The translations under genes and the position numbers were made by a program. Shown in pieces: positions 25,848-33,957 of a stretch of 64,000 bases of DNA. The DNA comes from Streptomyces sp. f51 (GTDB lineage Bacteria > Actinomycetota > Actinomycetes > Streptomycetales > Streptomycetaceae). Numbering within the stretch: position 1 is the stretch's first letter; each line of letters starts with the position of its first letter. The DNA lies in assembly GCF_037940415.1 (NCBI RefSeq), contig NZ_CP149798.1, forward strand, positions 5,675,001 through 5,739,000, in the 5' to 3' direction. Under the pieces are notes generated by a model. It searched no databases, was not told the DNA's origin, and saw only the letters and a program-made list of their open reading frames with translations.

Positions 25848-26453
25848 GTGCTGGTCAAGTGGATTCGCTGCACCGTGGTCGACCGCCGCGGTTTCGAACG
25901 GGGGCAGCGAAAGTGGGCGGGGCTGCTGGGGGAGCCGGGATTCCGGGGACAGGGGGGAGGGTGGAGTGTGGGGCGGTCCGGCGTCGCGCACATCTTCTCG
26001 TTCTGGGAGAGCCGCGCCTTCTACGACTCCTTCATGGCCCGGTCGCACGACCGGCTCGCCGCCTCGCAGTCGGGCACCTTCAAGGACTCCCAGGTCAAGC
26101 TGTTCGACTACCGCTTCGACGTGAAGACGGGCTTCGAGCCGCGCTTCACGGACTCCGACCGGGTGCGGGTCGCGCACTGCCGTGTCCGCGAGGAGCGCGC
26201 GGAGCACTTCGCGCTCATGCAGGAGAAGGTCTGGAACCCGGCGATGGCCGGCTCACCCGGCATGGTCCGGGGCATGTTCGGCGAGGCGCCCGGCAACGAG
26301 TTCCTGGTCCTGTCCATGTGGCAGTCGGCCGCGGAGCACGGCAAGTACCGCGCCGAGCGGGTGGAGCGACTCGCCCTGCGCGCCCAGTTGGAGGCCGACA
26401 TAGCCGCCCTCGCGGGAGACGTCGTCCAGCTGGAACCCGGCTGGATCGTCTGA
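25848..26453 (+). CDS. DUF4937/YdbC-like protein
   Basis: A 201-aa protein of two similar halves. Each carries an antibiotic-biosynthesis-monooxygenase-like strand pattern: WIRCTVVDRRGFERGQRKWA with IFSFWESRAFYDSFMARSHD, then VRVAHCRVREERAEHFALMQ with LVLSMWQSAAEHGKYRAERV. The ferredoxin-like dimeric alpha/beta-barrel fold is my inference. It matches proteins annotated DUF4937 in Streptomyces; function unknown. The GTG at 25848 is chosen because a -10 element lies directly upstream and the preceding codons are not family-like. Confidence 0.7.
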   Translation: MLVKWIRCTVVDRRGFERGQRKWAGLLGEPGFRGQGGGWSVGRSGVAHIFSFWESRAFYDSFMARSHDRLAASQSGTFKDSQVKLFDYRFDVKTGFEPRFTDSDRVRVAHCRVREERAEHFALMQEKVWNPAMAGSPGMVRGMFGEAPGNEFLVLSMWQSAAEHGKYRAERVERLALRAQLEADIAALAGDVVQLEPGWIV

Positions 26454-26591
26454 CGGGACCCCTCCGGACGTACCGCCGAGTGAACCGATCCGCTCGCGGC
26501 GGTGCGAGCCGTTCTCGAACTGACGTGCGGGCAGTGATGTGACCTGCGCCTTATGACGCCGTACGACTGCTCGAACAGCGTCGGCACGATC

Positions 26592-26597
26592 TAGGGT
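26592..26597 (+). promoter_or_regulatory. -10-like TAGGGT, leaderless geometry
   Basis: TAGGGT ends six bases before the ATG at 26604; there is no ribosome site. No convincing -35 is seen. Confidence 0.5.
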
Positions 26598-26603
26598 TTT
26601 GGC

Positions 26604-27287
26604 ATGGCACGACCACGGCGCATCGTCCTTGTCCGGCACGGCGAGTCGGTGGGCAATGCCGATGACACCGTCTACGAACGCGAGCCCGACCACGCTCTGG
26701 CGCTCACGGAGACGGGGTGGCAGCAGGCGGAGGACACCGGCAAACGGCTGCGCGAGCTCTTCGGCGGCGAGCGCGTAAGCGTTTACGTCTCTCCTTACCG
26801 CCGTACGCACGAGACCTTCCGCGCCTTCCACCTCGATCCCGGTCTCGTCCGGGTGCGCGAGGAGCCGCGCCTGCGCGAGCAGGACTGGGGCAACTGGCAG
26901 GACCGTGACGACGTACGTCTCCAGAAGGCCTATCGCGACGCGTACGGGCACTTCTTCTACCGGTTCGCGCAGGGCGAGTCCGGCGCCGACGTGTACGACC
27001 GGGTCGGCAACTTCCTGGAGAGCCTGTACCGGAGCTTCGAGGCCCCCGACCACCCGCCGAACGTGCTCCTGGTGACCCACGGCCTGGCCATGCGGCTGTT
27101 CTGCATGCGCTGGTTCCACTGGACGGTCGCCGAGTTCGAGTCTCTGTCCAACCCGGGGAACGCGGAGGTGAGGATGCTCGTTCTGGGGGAGGACGGCCGG
27201 TACACCCTCGACCGTCCCTTCGAGCAGTGGCGTGATCCGGAAGTCCTACGGAGCCACCGGATAGAGTGGCAGGGCGATGATCGCTGA
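26604..27287 (+). CDS. histidine phosphatase superfamily protein (phosphoglycerate-mutase-like)
   Basis: A 227-aa protein. RIVLVRHGESVGN carries the catalytic RHG, VYVSPYRRTHETFRAF the second phosphate-binding Arg, RLREQDWGNWQ the region of the acid/base Glu, and VLLVTHGLAMRLFCMRWFHW the second catalytic His. This is the dPGM/phosphatase fold; the substrate is unknown and the protein could be a phosphatase rather than a mutase. It overlaps the next gene by 11 bases, so the two are probably translated from one mRNA. Confidence 0.88.
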   Translation: MARPRRIVLVRHGESVGNADDTVYEREPDHALALTETGWQQAEDTGKRLRELFGGERVSVYVSPYRRTHETFRAFHLDPGLVRVREEPRLREQDWGNWQDRDDVRLQKAYRDAYGHFFYRFAQGESGADVYDRVGNFLESLYRSFEAPDHPPNVLLVTHGLAMRLFCMRWFHWTVAEFESLSNPGNAEVRMLVLGEDGRYTLDRPFEQWRDPEVLRSHRIEWQGDDR

Positions 27288-28206
27288 CTCCTCTCCCGAC
27301 GGGCGCTTCGAGCGCGCCCTCGCCAGCCTGCGCGGACTCGCGGTGGGAGACGCGCTGGGCTCGCAGTTCTTCGTGCCCGCGAACTACCCGCTGCTCAAGC
27401 GCCGCGAACTGCCGCCCCGCCCCTGGCAGTGGACCGACGACACCGAGATGACCTGTTCCGTTGTCGCGATCCTGGCCACGCACCACCGTATCGACCAGGA
27501 CGCCCTGGCCCACTCCTTCGCCGACCACCACGACTTCGACCGGGGCTACGGCCCCGCGGTCAACCGGCTGCTGCGCCTGGTCCGAGAGGGCGGCGACTGG
27601 CGCGAGCTCGCGTCGGCCCTCTTCAAGGGGCAGGGCTCCTGGGGCAACGGCGCCGCCATGCGGATCGCTCCCCTGGGCGCGTGGTACGCGGACGACCCGG
27701 AGCAGGCGACGCACCAGGCGGAGATCTCCGCCTACCCGACGCACCAGCACCGTGAGGCCGTGGTCGGCGCCATGGCCGTCGCCGCGGCCGCCGCCCTGGC
27801 GGCCGATCCGGCGGGCCCGCCGACCGCCGAGGCACTGCTCGACGGCGTCATCGCGCTCGTACCGCGCAGCGCCGTGGGGGCCGGGCTGAGACGCGCCCGG
27901 GACATGCTCGACTACGGGGACGCCGCGACCGTGGCCGCCGTGCTCGGCTGCGGACGCCGTACGTCGGCCCACGACACCGTTCCCTTCGCCCTCTGGTCGG
28001 CCGCCCGCGCGCTGGGTGACTACGAAGAGGGCTTCTGGGTCACCGCCCAGGTCGGCGGCGACGTCGACACGACCTGCTCCATCGTCGGCGGCGTGGTCGC
28101 CTCCGGGAAGGCGGGAGCACCCCCCGCGGAGTGGCTGGACGCCACGGAGACGCTCCCGGAATGGCTGCCGGGGCAGACGTCCGGGCACGCGGCGGACGGC
28201 GCTTAG
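27277..28206 (+). CDS. ADP-ribosylglycohydrolase-family protein
   Basis: A 309-aa DraG/ARH-like hydrolase that removes ADP-ribose from proteins or small molecules. The binuclear metal site residues are visible: LRGLAVGDALGSQFF, WQWTDDTEMTCSVV (DDTEM), GSWGNGAAMRIAPLGAWYAD and QVGGDVDTTCSIVGGVVASG (D-D/T). The length is normal. It overlaps the preceding phosphatase gene by 11 bp, suggesting coupled expression and perhaps a shared pathway such as sequential breakdown of a phosphorylated ADP-ribose compound; that link is my inference. Confidence 0.88.
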   Translation: MIADSSPDGRFERALASLRGLAVGDALGSQFFVPANYPLLKRRELPPRPWQWTDDTEMTCSVVAILATHHRIDQDALAHSFADHHDFDRGYGPAVNRLLRLVREGGDWRELASALFKGQGSWGNGAAMRIAPLGAWYADDPEQATHQAEISAYPTHQHREAVVGAMAVAAAAALAADPAGPPTAEALLDGVIALVPRSAVGAGLRRARDMLDYGDAATVAAVLGCGRRTSAHDTVPFALWSAARALGDYEEGFWVTAQVGGDVDTTCSIVGGVVASGKAGAPPAEWLDATETLPEWLPGQTSGHAADGA

Positions 28207-28280
28207 GGCGTACGGCAGAGGGGGTCCCGGGGCCGCTGAGCCGGTCCCCGGGCCGACCGGGAGCGGGGCGGCCTGGGGCG

Positions 28281-28383
28281 GCCGAGAGCGGCGAGGTCTG
28301 GGGTGGTCGAGAGCGGCGAGGTCTGGGGTGGTCGAGAGCGGCGAGGTCTGGGGGGGGGGCGGTCCAGAGCGGCGAGGCCGTGG
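28281..28383. repeat. 25-bp tandem repeat with a G10 run
   Basis: About four units of GTCGAGAGCGGCGAGGTCTGGGGTG start at 28281, 28306, 28331 and about 28361. The third is extended by a run of ten G (28350-28359). They sit in the 378-bp gap (28207-28584) after the glycohydrolase gene; the rest of the gap holds no gene I can support. The homopolymer could also be an assembly-sensitive spot. Confidence 0.75.
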
Positions 28384-28584
28384 GGCTGCCTGAGGCGGCT
28401 TGGGCCGTGTCACAGGCTTGCTACATCCCAACGGCACCCTCGTCCGCCCGATGCCCCGTGGATACCCTGTGCGCCACGCCGTCCGTTGATCATGGCGGAC
28501 GTGTGCCGACGAAACACCGGACGACAGCCCTCCGCCCCCGTGGCGTGACGCGGGCTGCCCGGTGACCGGCTGGGAGGGGATCCC

Positions 28585-30435
28585 TTGTCCGACATACCGT
28601 CCACGCCCGAGCCCGGAGACGGGCCAGAGGCGCAGCGGAAGAGCCCGGGGGCGAGCGAGGGGGGCCCGGCGGCCGCGTCCCGGCCGCCGGAGGCATCGCA
28701 GGCACCGGAGAGACCGGCTGGACCCGAGGCGCCGGACGCCCCGGAGCCGGCGGGCGCCGCGGATCCGTCCGCACCGACCTCCACAGAGATGCGACCGGCC
28801 ACACCTGGCTCCGCCACCACGGCGAAGCGACCGGCCACACCTGGCTCCGCCACCACGGCGAAGCGACCGGCCACACCTGGCTCCGCCACCACGGCGAAGT
28901 CCGCGCGTGCGGGGGACGCGGGGACGGGGAAGGCGCCTTCGTCGTCCGCGCCCGGCCTGTGGTCGGCGGAACTGTGGGCCACGTGGCCCGCCCCGGTGCG
29001 CACACCCACGCTGTGGGCCGTGCTCGCGACCGGCGTACTGAGCATGCTGCTCCTCGACGGCGGTCTGGCCGTCAACCTCCTCCTGGTCGCGCTGCCCGCG
29101 GCGCTGGCCGCGTACTTCGCGGGCCGGGACGCGGGCCGACGCACGCGCGCGTGGAGCCTGGTCTGGGGAATCGGCGGGCTCGCTCTGCTGGCCGTGCCCG
29201 CCCTGAGGGACGCGGACTGGCCGTCGTTCCTCGCCGTCGTGGCGGCGATCGGGCTCGGCTCGCTCGCCCTGAACGGCGGGCGCACCTGGCCCGCCGTTCT
29301 GCTCGGCCCCATCAGTGTGGTCAACTCCGTGATCGCCGGTGCCACCTGGGGCTGGCGCGGGCTGCGGGAACGATTCGGCGGCGCCCGTCGGAGCGTGGGC
29401 GTCGGGCTGCGGGCGTTCGTGGTGAGCGCCCTCCTGCTGCTGGTCTTCGGCGCGCTGTTCGCCGGAGCGGACGCGGCCTTCGCCGATCTGCTCGGCAACC
29501 TGGTCCCGGACACCTCCGTCGAGGGCGGACCCTGGCGCGTGGTGCTCCTGGTGGCCGGCCTGGCCGTGGCGCTGGCCGTGGCCCACACGGCGGCCGCGCC
29601 CGTACGACTGGACCGGGTCGTGATGCGCCCCGGACGCCCGCGCAACCGGGTCGAGTGGGCACTCCCGCTGATCGTGCTCACCGTGCTCTTCGCGGCGTTC
29701 AACGCGGTCCAGCTCGTCGTCCTGTTCGGCGGATACGACGCCGTGCTGAAGAAGACCGGCCTGTCGTACGCCGAGTACGCGCGTCAGGGCTTCTGGCAGC
29801 TGCTGTTCGTCACGCTGCTGACCCTGCTCGTCGTGGTGTTCGCGCTGCGCTGGGCCCCGAGGGACGGGGCAGGCGACCGGAAGCTGGTGCGGGGTGTGCT
29901 GGGAACTCTCTGCGCGCTGACGCTCGTTGTCGTGGCATCCGCTGTGCGACGTATGGACATGTATGTGGAGGCCTATGGGCTGACGAGGCTGAGGATCTCG
30001 GTCCTGGCGGGGGAGTTGTGGCTGGGCCTGGTCATCGTGCTCATCATGGCGGCCGGAGTGTGGGGCGCGCGCTGGCTGCCCCGCGCCGTCGCGGCCAGCG
30101 CCGCGGCCGGTGTCCTCGCGTTCGGGCTGATGTCACCGGACAGCCTTATCGCCGAACGGAACGTCCAGCGGTACGAGGACACGGGCAAGTTCGACATCCT
30201 GTACGCCCGGGACCTGTCGGCCGACGCCGTACCCGCTCTCGACAGGCTGAAGGAGCCGATGCGCTCCTGTGCGCTGCGATCCCTGGCCTCCGAGCTGAAG
30301 CAGGACGACGCGCCCTGGTACGCGACCAGCTGGGGCGAGTCCCGGGCCCGGGACATCCTGCGGGCCAACCCGCCGTCCGCGTCCGTGGACGAGAGCGTGT
30401 GCGACTCGTTGACGGAGACTCCCGCCTACCGCTGA
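28585..30435 (+). CDS. DUF4173 (DUF4153-like) multi-pass membrane protein
   Basis: A 616-aa integral membrane protein. The first ~130 residues are Pro/Ala/Glu-rich and probably disordered, including three copies of KRPATPGSATTA. The rest has ten or more hydrophobic segments, for example VLSMLLLDGGLAVNLLLVAL, VALAVAHTAAAP and FWQLLFVTLLTLLVVVFALR. YAEYARQGFWQLL is the DUF4173 signature and VQRYEDTGKFDILYARDLS the conserved end. The TTG at 28585 follows GGGAGGGGA. Function unknown; the family is often near envelope or signalling genes. It ends convergent with an efflux-pump gene. Confidence 0.82.
   Translation: MSDIPSTPEPGDGPEAQRKSPGASEGGPAAASRPPEASQAPERPAGPEAPDAPEPAGAADPSAPTSTEMRPATPGSATTAKRPATPGSATTAKRPATPGSATTAKSARAGDAGTGKAPSSSAPGLWSAELWATWPAPVRTPTLWAVLATGVLSMLLLDGGLAVNLLLVALPAALAAYFAGRDAGRRTRAWSLVWGIGGLALLAVPALRDADWPSFLAVVAAIGLGSLALNGGRTWPAVLLGPISVVNSVIAGATWGWRGLRERFGGARRSVGVGLRAFVVSALLLLVFGALFAGADAAFADLLGNLVPDTSVEGGPWRVVLLVAGLAVALAVAHTAAAPVRLDRVVMRPGRPRNRVEWALPLIVLTVLFAAFNAVQLVVLFGGYDAVLKKTGLSYAEYARQGFWQLLFVTLLTLLVVVFALRWAPRDGAGDRKLVRGVLGTLCALTLVVVASAVRRMDMYVEAYGLTRLRISVLAGELWLGLVIVLIMAAGVWGARWLPRAVAASAAAGVLAFGLMSPDSLIAERNVQRYEDTGKFDILYARDLSADAVPALDRLKEPMRSCALRSLASELKQDDAPWYATSWGESRARDILRANPPSASVDESVCDSLTETPAYR
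28791..28898 (+). repeat. three identical 36-bp in-frame repeats
   Basis: Three 36-bp copies (28791, 28827, 28863), each GCGACCGGCCACACCTGG plus CTCCGCCACCACGGCGAA, without a single difference. They encode RPATPGSATTA units separated by Lys in the disordered N-terminus of the DUF4173 protein. Perfect identity points to recent expansion or ongoing homogenisation. Confidence 0.92.
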
Positions 30436-30455
30436 AACGCCTTCGGCCGATGTGA

Positions 30456-30480
30456 CGGCCCCGGTCGCCGGCCGGGGCCG
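30456..30480. terminator. hairpin between convergent DUF4173 and MFS genes
   Basis: CGGCCCCGG and CCGGGGCCG form a 9-bp stem with a 7-base loop, 20 bp after the DUF4173 stop and about 96 bp from the end of the opposing efflux gene. Confidence 0.65.
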
Positions 30481-30576
30481 TGGCGTGGCCACCCGCTCCG
30501 TTCCCGTCGAGGGCCAGGCCGTGGTCCCCATGGGTCTCCCGACCCGGACCACGCCCGGCCCTCCGTGGGGCGCTCC

Positions 30577-32124
30577 TCAGCCGGCGGCCGGTGCCGCCGT
30601 ACCGGCGAGAGCCTCCAGATCGCTCTTGCGGACCTTGATGACCAGTGCCGCGGTGGTCAGGGCGAGCAGAGCCATGCCCACCGCGGGTATGAAGGCGGTC
30701 GAGATGCCATGGGCGAGTACGTCGTGACCCCAAGGGGCCGGCAGCTGATGGGACTTGGCGAACGCGGCCTTCTGCTCGGCCGAGCCGTCCGCCAGGAACT
30801 TCGGCATCTGCGTGCGCGCCTCGTCACGGCTGGCCGTTCCGAAGACCGTGGTGAGGATGGAGAGGCCGAGCGAACCACCCACCTGCTGCGTGACGTTGAG
30901 CAGCCCGGAGGCCGCGCCCGCCTCGTGCTGGGCGACACCGGAGACGGCGGTCACCGTCAGCGTCACGAAATTCAGGCCCATGCCGAAGCCGAACAGCAGC
31001 ATGGGGCCGAGGACTCCGCCCGCGTACGAGTCGTCGGGACTGATGAAGGTCAGCCAGCCGAGCCCGAGGGCGACGAGGGACGAACCGGTGACCATGAAGG
31101 GCTTGGGGCCGAGCACCGGCAGGAAGCGCTGGGAGAGACCCGCGCCGACCGCGATCGCGACCGTCACCGGGAGGAACGCCACACCGGCCGAGATCGGGGT
31201 GTACCCGAGGACGTTCTGCACGAAGAGGACGATGTAGAAGAACATGCCGAACATCGCGGCGGCGAGACTCAGCATGATCAGGTAGGTGCCCGAACGGTTG
31301 CGGTCGGCGAACATCCGCAGCGGCGTGATCGGTTCCCGCGCCCGGGTCTCGATGATCCCGAACGCCAGCAGCAGTGCCGCGGCCGCGCTGAACGAGCCGA
31401 TCGTGAGGCTGTCCCGCCATCCGTTCTCCGCCGCGCGGATGAAGCCGTAGACCAGGGACGCCATCCCGGCCGTCGAGGTGAGCGCACCGGCGATGTCGAA
31501 GCGCCCCGGGTGACGAGGCGACTCGTTGATGTACAGCGGCGCCAGGACGGCGATCAGGATGCCGATGGGTACGTTGACGAACAGGACCCACCGCCAGTCG
31601 AGCCACTCCGTGAGCATGCCACCGGCGAGCAGCCCGATGGCGCCGCCGCCGGCCGAGACCGTCGCGAAGACGGCGAACGCCCGGTTCCGCTCCGGTCCCT
31701 CGGGGAAAGTCGTCGTGATCAGGGCCAGCGAGGTCGGCGAGGCGATCGCGCCACCCATGCCCTGGAGGGCCCGCGCCGCCAGCAACTGCCAGGGTTCCTG
31801 GGCGAGTCCGCCGAGCAGCGAGGCGAAGGTGAACAGCAGGATGCCGGTCATGAAGACCCGGCGCCTGCCGAGGATGTCACCGGCCCGCGCGCCGAGAAGC
31901 AGCAGGCCGCCGAAGGTGAGGGTGTACGAACTGACCACCCATGTCAGGTCGGTCGTACTGAAGTCGAGTGCGTCTTGAATGTGCGGGAGTGCGATGTTCA
32001 CAATCGTCGCGTCGAGTACCACCATGAGTTGGCAGGCCGCGATGACGGTGAGCGCGATGCCGGGATGTCCCTCCCGGCGAGCCGCACCTGGCTTGCTTTC
32101 CTGAACCAATGGAGTGGTTGTCAC
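30577..32124 (-). CDS. DHA2-family (EmrB/QacA-type) MFS drug exporter
   Basis: A 515-aa proton-coupled efflux pump with about 14 membrane segments. VIAACQLMVVLDATIVNIAL contains the conserved Asp of TM1, LLLGARAGDILGRRRVF is motif A, and ALQGMGGAIASPTSLALI and WRWVLFVNVPIGILIAVLAP belong to motifs B and C. The GTG at 32124 lies 23 bp from the nearer of two 20-bp palindromes, and a TetR regulator is divergent. This is the standard layout of a drug-responsive pump repressed by its neighbour. The exported compound is unknown. Confidence 0.93.
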   Translation of the reverse strand: MTTTPLVQESKPGAARREGHPGIALTVIAACQLMVVLDATIVNIALPHIQDALDFSTTDLTWVVSSYTLTFGGLLLLGARAGDILGRRRVFMTGILLFTFASLLGGLAQEPWQLLAARALQGMGGAIASPTSLALITTTFPEGPERNRAFAVFATVSAGGGAIGLLAGGMLTEWLDWRWVLFVNVPIGILIAVLAPLYINESPRHPGRFDIAGALTSTAGMASLVYGFIRAAENGWRDSLTIGSFSAAAALLLAFGIIETRAREPITPLRMFADRNRSGTYLIMLSLAAAMFGMFFYIVLFVQNVLGYTPISAGVAFLPVTVAIAVGAGLSQRFLPVLGPKPFMVTGSSLVALGLGWLTFISPDDSYAGGVLGPMLLFGFGMGLNFVTLTVTAVSGVAQHEAGAASGLLNVTQQVGGSLGLSILTTVFGTASRDEARTQMPKFLADGSAEQKAAFAKSHQLPAPWGHDVLAHGISTAFIPAVGMALLALTTAALVIKVRKSDLEALAGTAAPAAG

Positions 32125-32147
32125 TAGGCTGCCCCCACAAGTGCGTT

Positions 32148-32215
32148 AGTGAACGCTCGCGTTCACTTTCGCGTCAACGGTAGTGAGTCCCCGTCAGTGA
32201 ACGCAAGCGTTCACT
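32148..32215. promoter_or_regulatory. twin TetR-type operators
   Basis: Two 20-bp palindromes share the same arms: AGTGAACGC-TC-GCGTTCACT at 32148-32167 and AGTGAACGC-AA-GCGTTCACT at 32196-32215. Their centres are 48 bp apart. They lie in the 186-bp gap between the divergent pump and tetR genes, one nearer each gene, so they probably control both. Confidence 0.88.
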
Positions 32216-32310
32216 GAAGTCGCTGTCCGGAGACGCCAGTCCGACCGTCCGCCCCCGCACGAAAGCCCGAACTCCCCGCATTTCGCTCCCTGTACGACGG
32301 AGACACTCTG

Positions 32311-32934
32311 ATGGTTACCTCGCGATGGACGGCCGCCCCCGCTCAGGCACCCCCCTCGCGCCGGCGCGGTGCCGTGCTCGAGCGCGCGATCCTGGAAGCC
32401 GCGCTGGAGCAGCTCGGCTCGGTCGGCTGGAACGGCCTCACCATGGAGGGCGTGGCCGCGGGCGCCCAGACCGGCAAGGCCGCGGTCTACCGCCGCTGGC
32501 CCTCGAAGGCGGACCTGGTCGCTGACGCGCTCCAGGCCGGACTGCCGGACCTGACCCGCGCTCCCGACCTCGGCGGCGTCCGGGAGGACCTGCTGGAGGT
32601 GTGCCGCCGGGTGCGCGAGGCGATGTTCTCGCCGCCCGGGATCGCGCTTCGCTCAGTGCTTCACGAATGCGATGTGAGACAGGCCGAACACTTCAACCAG
32701 GTCATCCTCGGCGGTGTCGTCGAGCCCACCCTGCGTCTGCTCCGCGAGGTCGTCCAGCGCGGTATCGAACGGGGTGAGGTGCGTCCCGACGCGGCGAACT
32801 CGTACGTCTTCGACGCCGTCCCGGCGATGATGATGTACCGCGCCAAAGTGTGCGCGAGCGAATGGAGTGACCTGGACCTCCAGGAGATGATCGACCAGAT
32901 GATGGTCCCGCTGCTGCGCGCACGCTCCGGCTGA
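32311..32934 (+). CDS. TetR-family transcriptional regulator
   Basis: A 207-aa repressor. The N-terminal HTH is clear: ILEAALEQLGSVGWNGLTME, then GVAAGAQTGKAAVYRRWPSK as the recognition part, with KADLVADALQAGLPDL after it. The C-terminal ligand domain resembles the TetR_C group fused to SDL...QEMIDQMMVPLL. It is divergent from the DHA2 pump across two matching palindromes and probably represses pump and self. The inducer is unknown. A short GCGTGGGTCCG repeat (three copies) follows the stop, near 32947-32985. Confidence 0.92.
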   Translation: MVTSRWTAAPAQAPPSRRRGAVLERAILEAALEQLGSVGWNGLTMEGVAAGAQTGKAAVYRRWPSKADLVADALQAGLPDLTRAPDLGGVREDLLEVCRRVREAMFSPPGIALRSVLHECDVRQAEHFNQVILGGVVEPTLRLLREVVQRGIERGEVRPDAANSYVFDAVPAMMMYRAKVCASEWSDLDLQEMIDQMMVPLLRARSG

Positions 32935-33187
32935 CGGGTCCCTAGCGTGGGTCCGAGGCGTGGGTCCGGGGCGTGAGTCCGGGGGTGGGTTGGGCGCGCG
33001 GTTCGTGTGGGGTGGCCGGTGGGCCCGTGCGCGTCGCCGCGCTGATTCATGGGCGTCGGTCGGGTGGTCCGCGCAAGCCGCCGGCCTCCGTGCGTGGGCC
33101 GGGTCCGGCGGCGTCGGTGAGGGCTTTCCCGCGGCCGGGGGACCTGGGTGTCGCGAGGAGCTCGGAGCGGCGTAGTCTGAGGGCGCC

Positions 33188-33889
33188 ATGCCGTACGAAC
33201 CCCCCACTCACACCGTCGAGCGCTCCCTCCGCGCCACGACCGGAGCGAAGGTCATAGCCGGTGTCGACGAGGTGGGGCGCGGTGCCTGGGCCGGCCCCGT
33301 CACCGTCTGCGCCGCCGTCACCGGACTGCGCCGCCCGCCCGAAGGCCTCACCGACTCCAAGCTCCTGACCGTCAAGCGCCGCACCGCGCTGGCCGTGGAG
33401 TTGGAGAAGTGGGTGACGGCGTACGCCCTCGGGCACGCCTCCCCGGAGGAGATCGACCAGCTGGGAATGACGGCAGCGCTGCGCCTCGCGGCGGTACGCG
33501 CGCTGGAAGCCTTGCCGGTCCGCCCCGACGCGGTCATCCTCGACGGGAAGCACGACTATCTCGGCGCTCCCTGGCAGGTCCGCACGGTGATCAAGGGCGA
33601 CCAGTCCTGCGTCGCCGTCGCGGCGGCCTCCGTGATCGCCAAGGTGCGGCGCGACAAAATGATGGCCGAACTGGGCATCGAACATGCAGACTTCGGCTTT
33701 GCGGCCAACGCCGGGTACCCGTCGCCGGTCCACAAAGCCGCGCTGGAGGAGCGGGGTCCCACCCCGTACCACCGGTTGACGTGGGCGTATCTTGATGCGC
33801 TGCCCCAGTGGCGGCATCTCAAGAAGGCCCGCAGCTGGGCGGACGGAAACGTTCCGGAGATCGAGGGCCAGCTCGGCTTCGATTTCTGA
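33188..33889 (+). CDS. rnhB: ribonuclease HII
   Basis: A 233-aa endonuclease that cuts RNA in RNA-DNA hybrids and removes single misincorporated ribonucleotides. AGVDEVGRGAWAGPVTVCAA holds the first Asp-Glu of the active site, DAVILDGKHDYLGAPW the next Asp, and AAASVIAKVRRDKMMAELG the last region; HKAALEERGPTPYHRLTWAY is the C-terminal signature. Complete for the family. TAGTCT (33173-33178) ends nine bases before the ATG, suggesting a very short leader. The gene is free-standing. Confidence 0.96.
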   Translation: MPYEPPTHTVERSLRATTGAKVIAGVDEVGRGAWAGPVTVCAAVTGLRRPPEGLTDSKLLTVKRRTALAVELEKWVTAYALGHASPEEIDQLGMTAALRLAAVRALEALPVRPDAVILDGKHDYLGAPWQVRTVIKGDQSCVAVAAASVIAKVRRDKMMAELGIEHADFGFAANAGYPSPVHKAALEERGPTPYHRLTWAYLDALPQWRHLKKARSWADGNVPEIEGQLGFDF

Positions 33890-33957
33890 CGATTCCGTTC
33901 GCACTCATGTGCCACCCGCCGGGGCGAGTCGCACCGGCGTTTGATAGACATCAGCTC

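Noticed and set aside
28350..28359. Frameshift in a gene at the G10 run
   Set aside because: No protein-like frame with family similarity crosses this stretch; it lies in an intergenic repeat.
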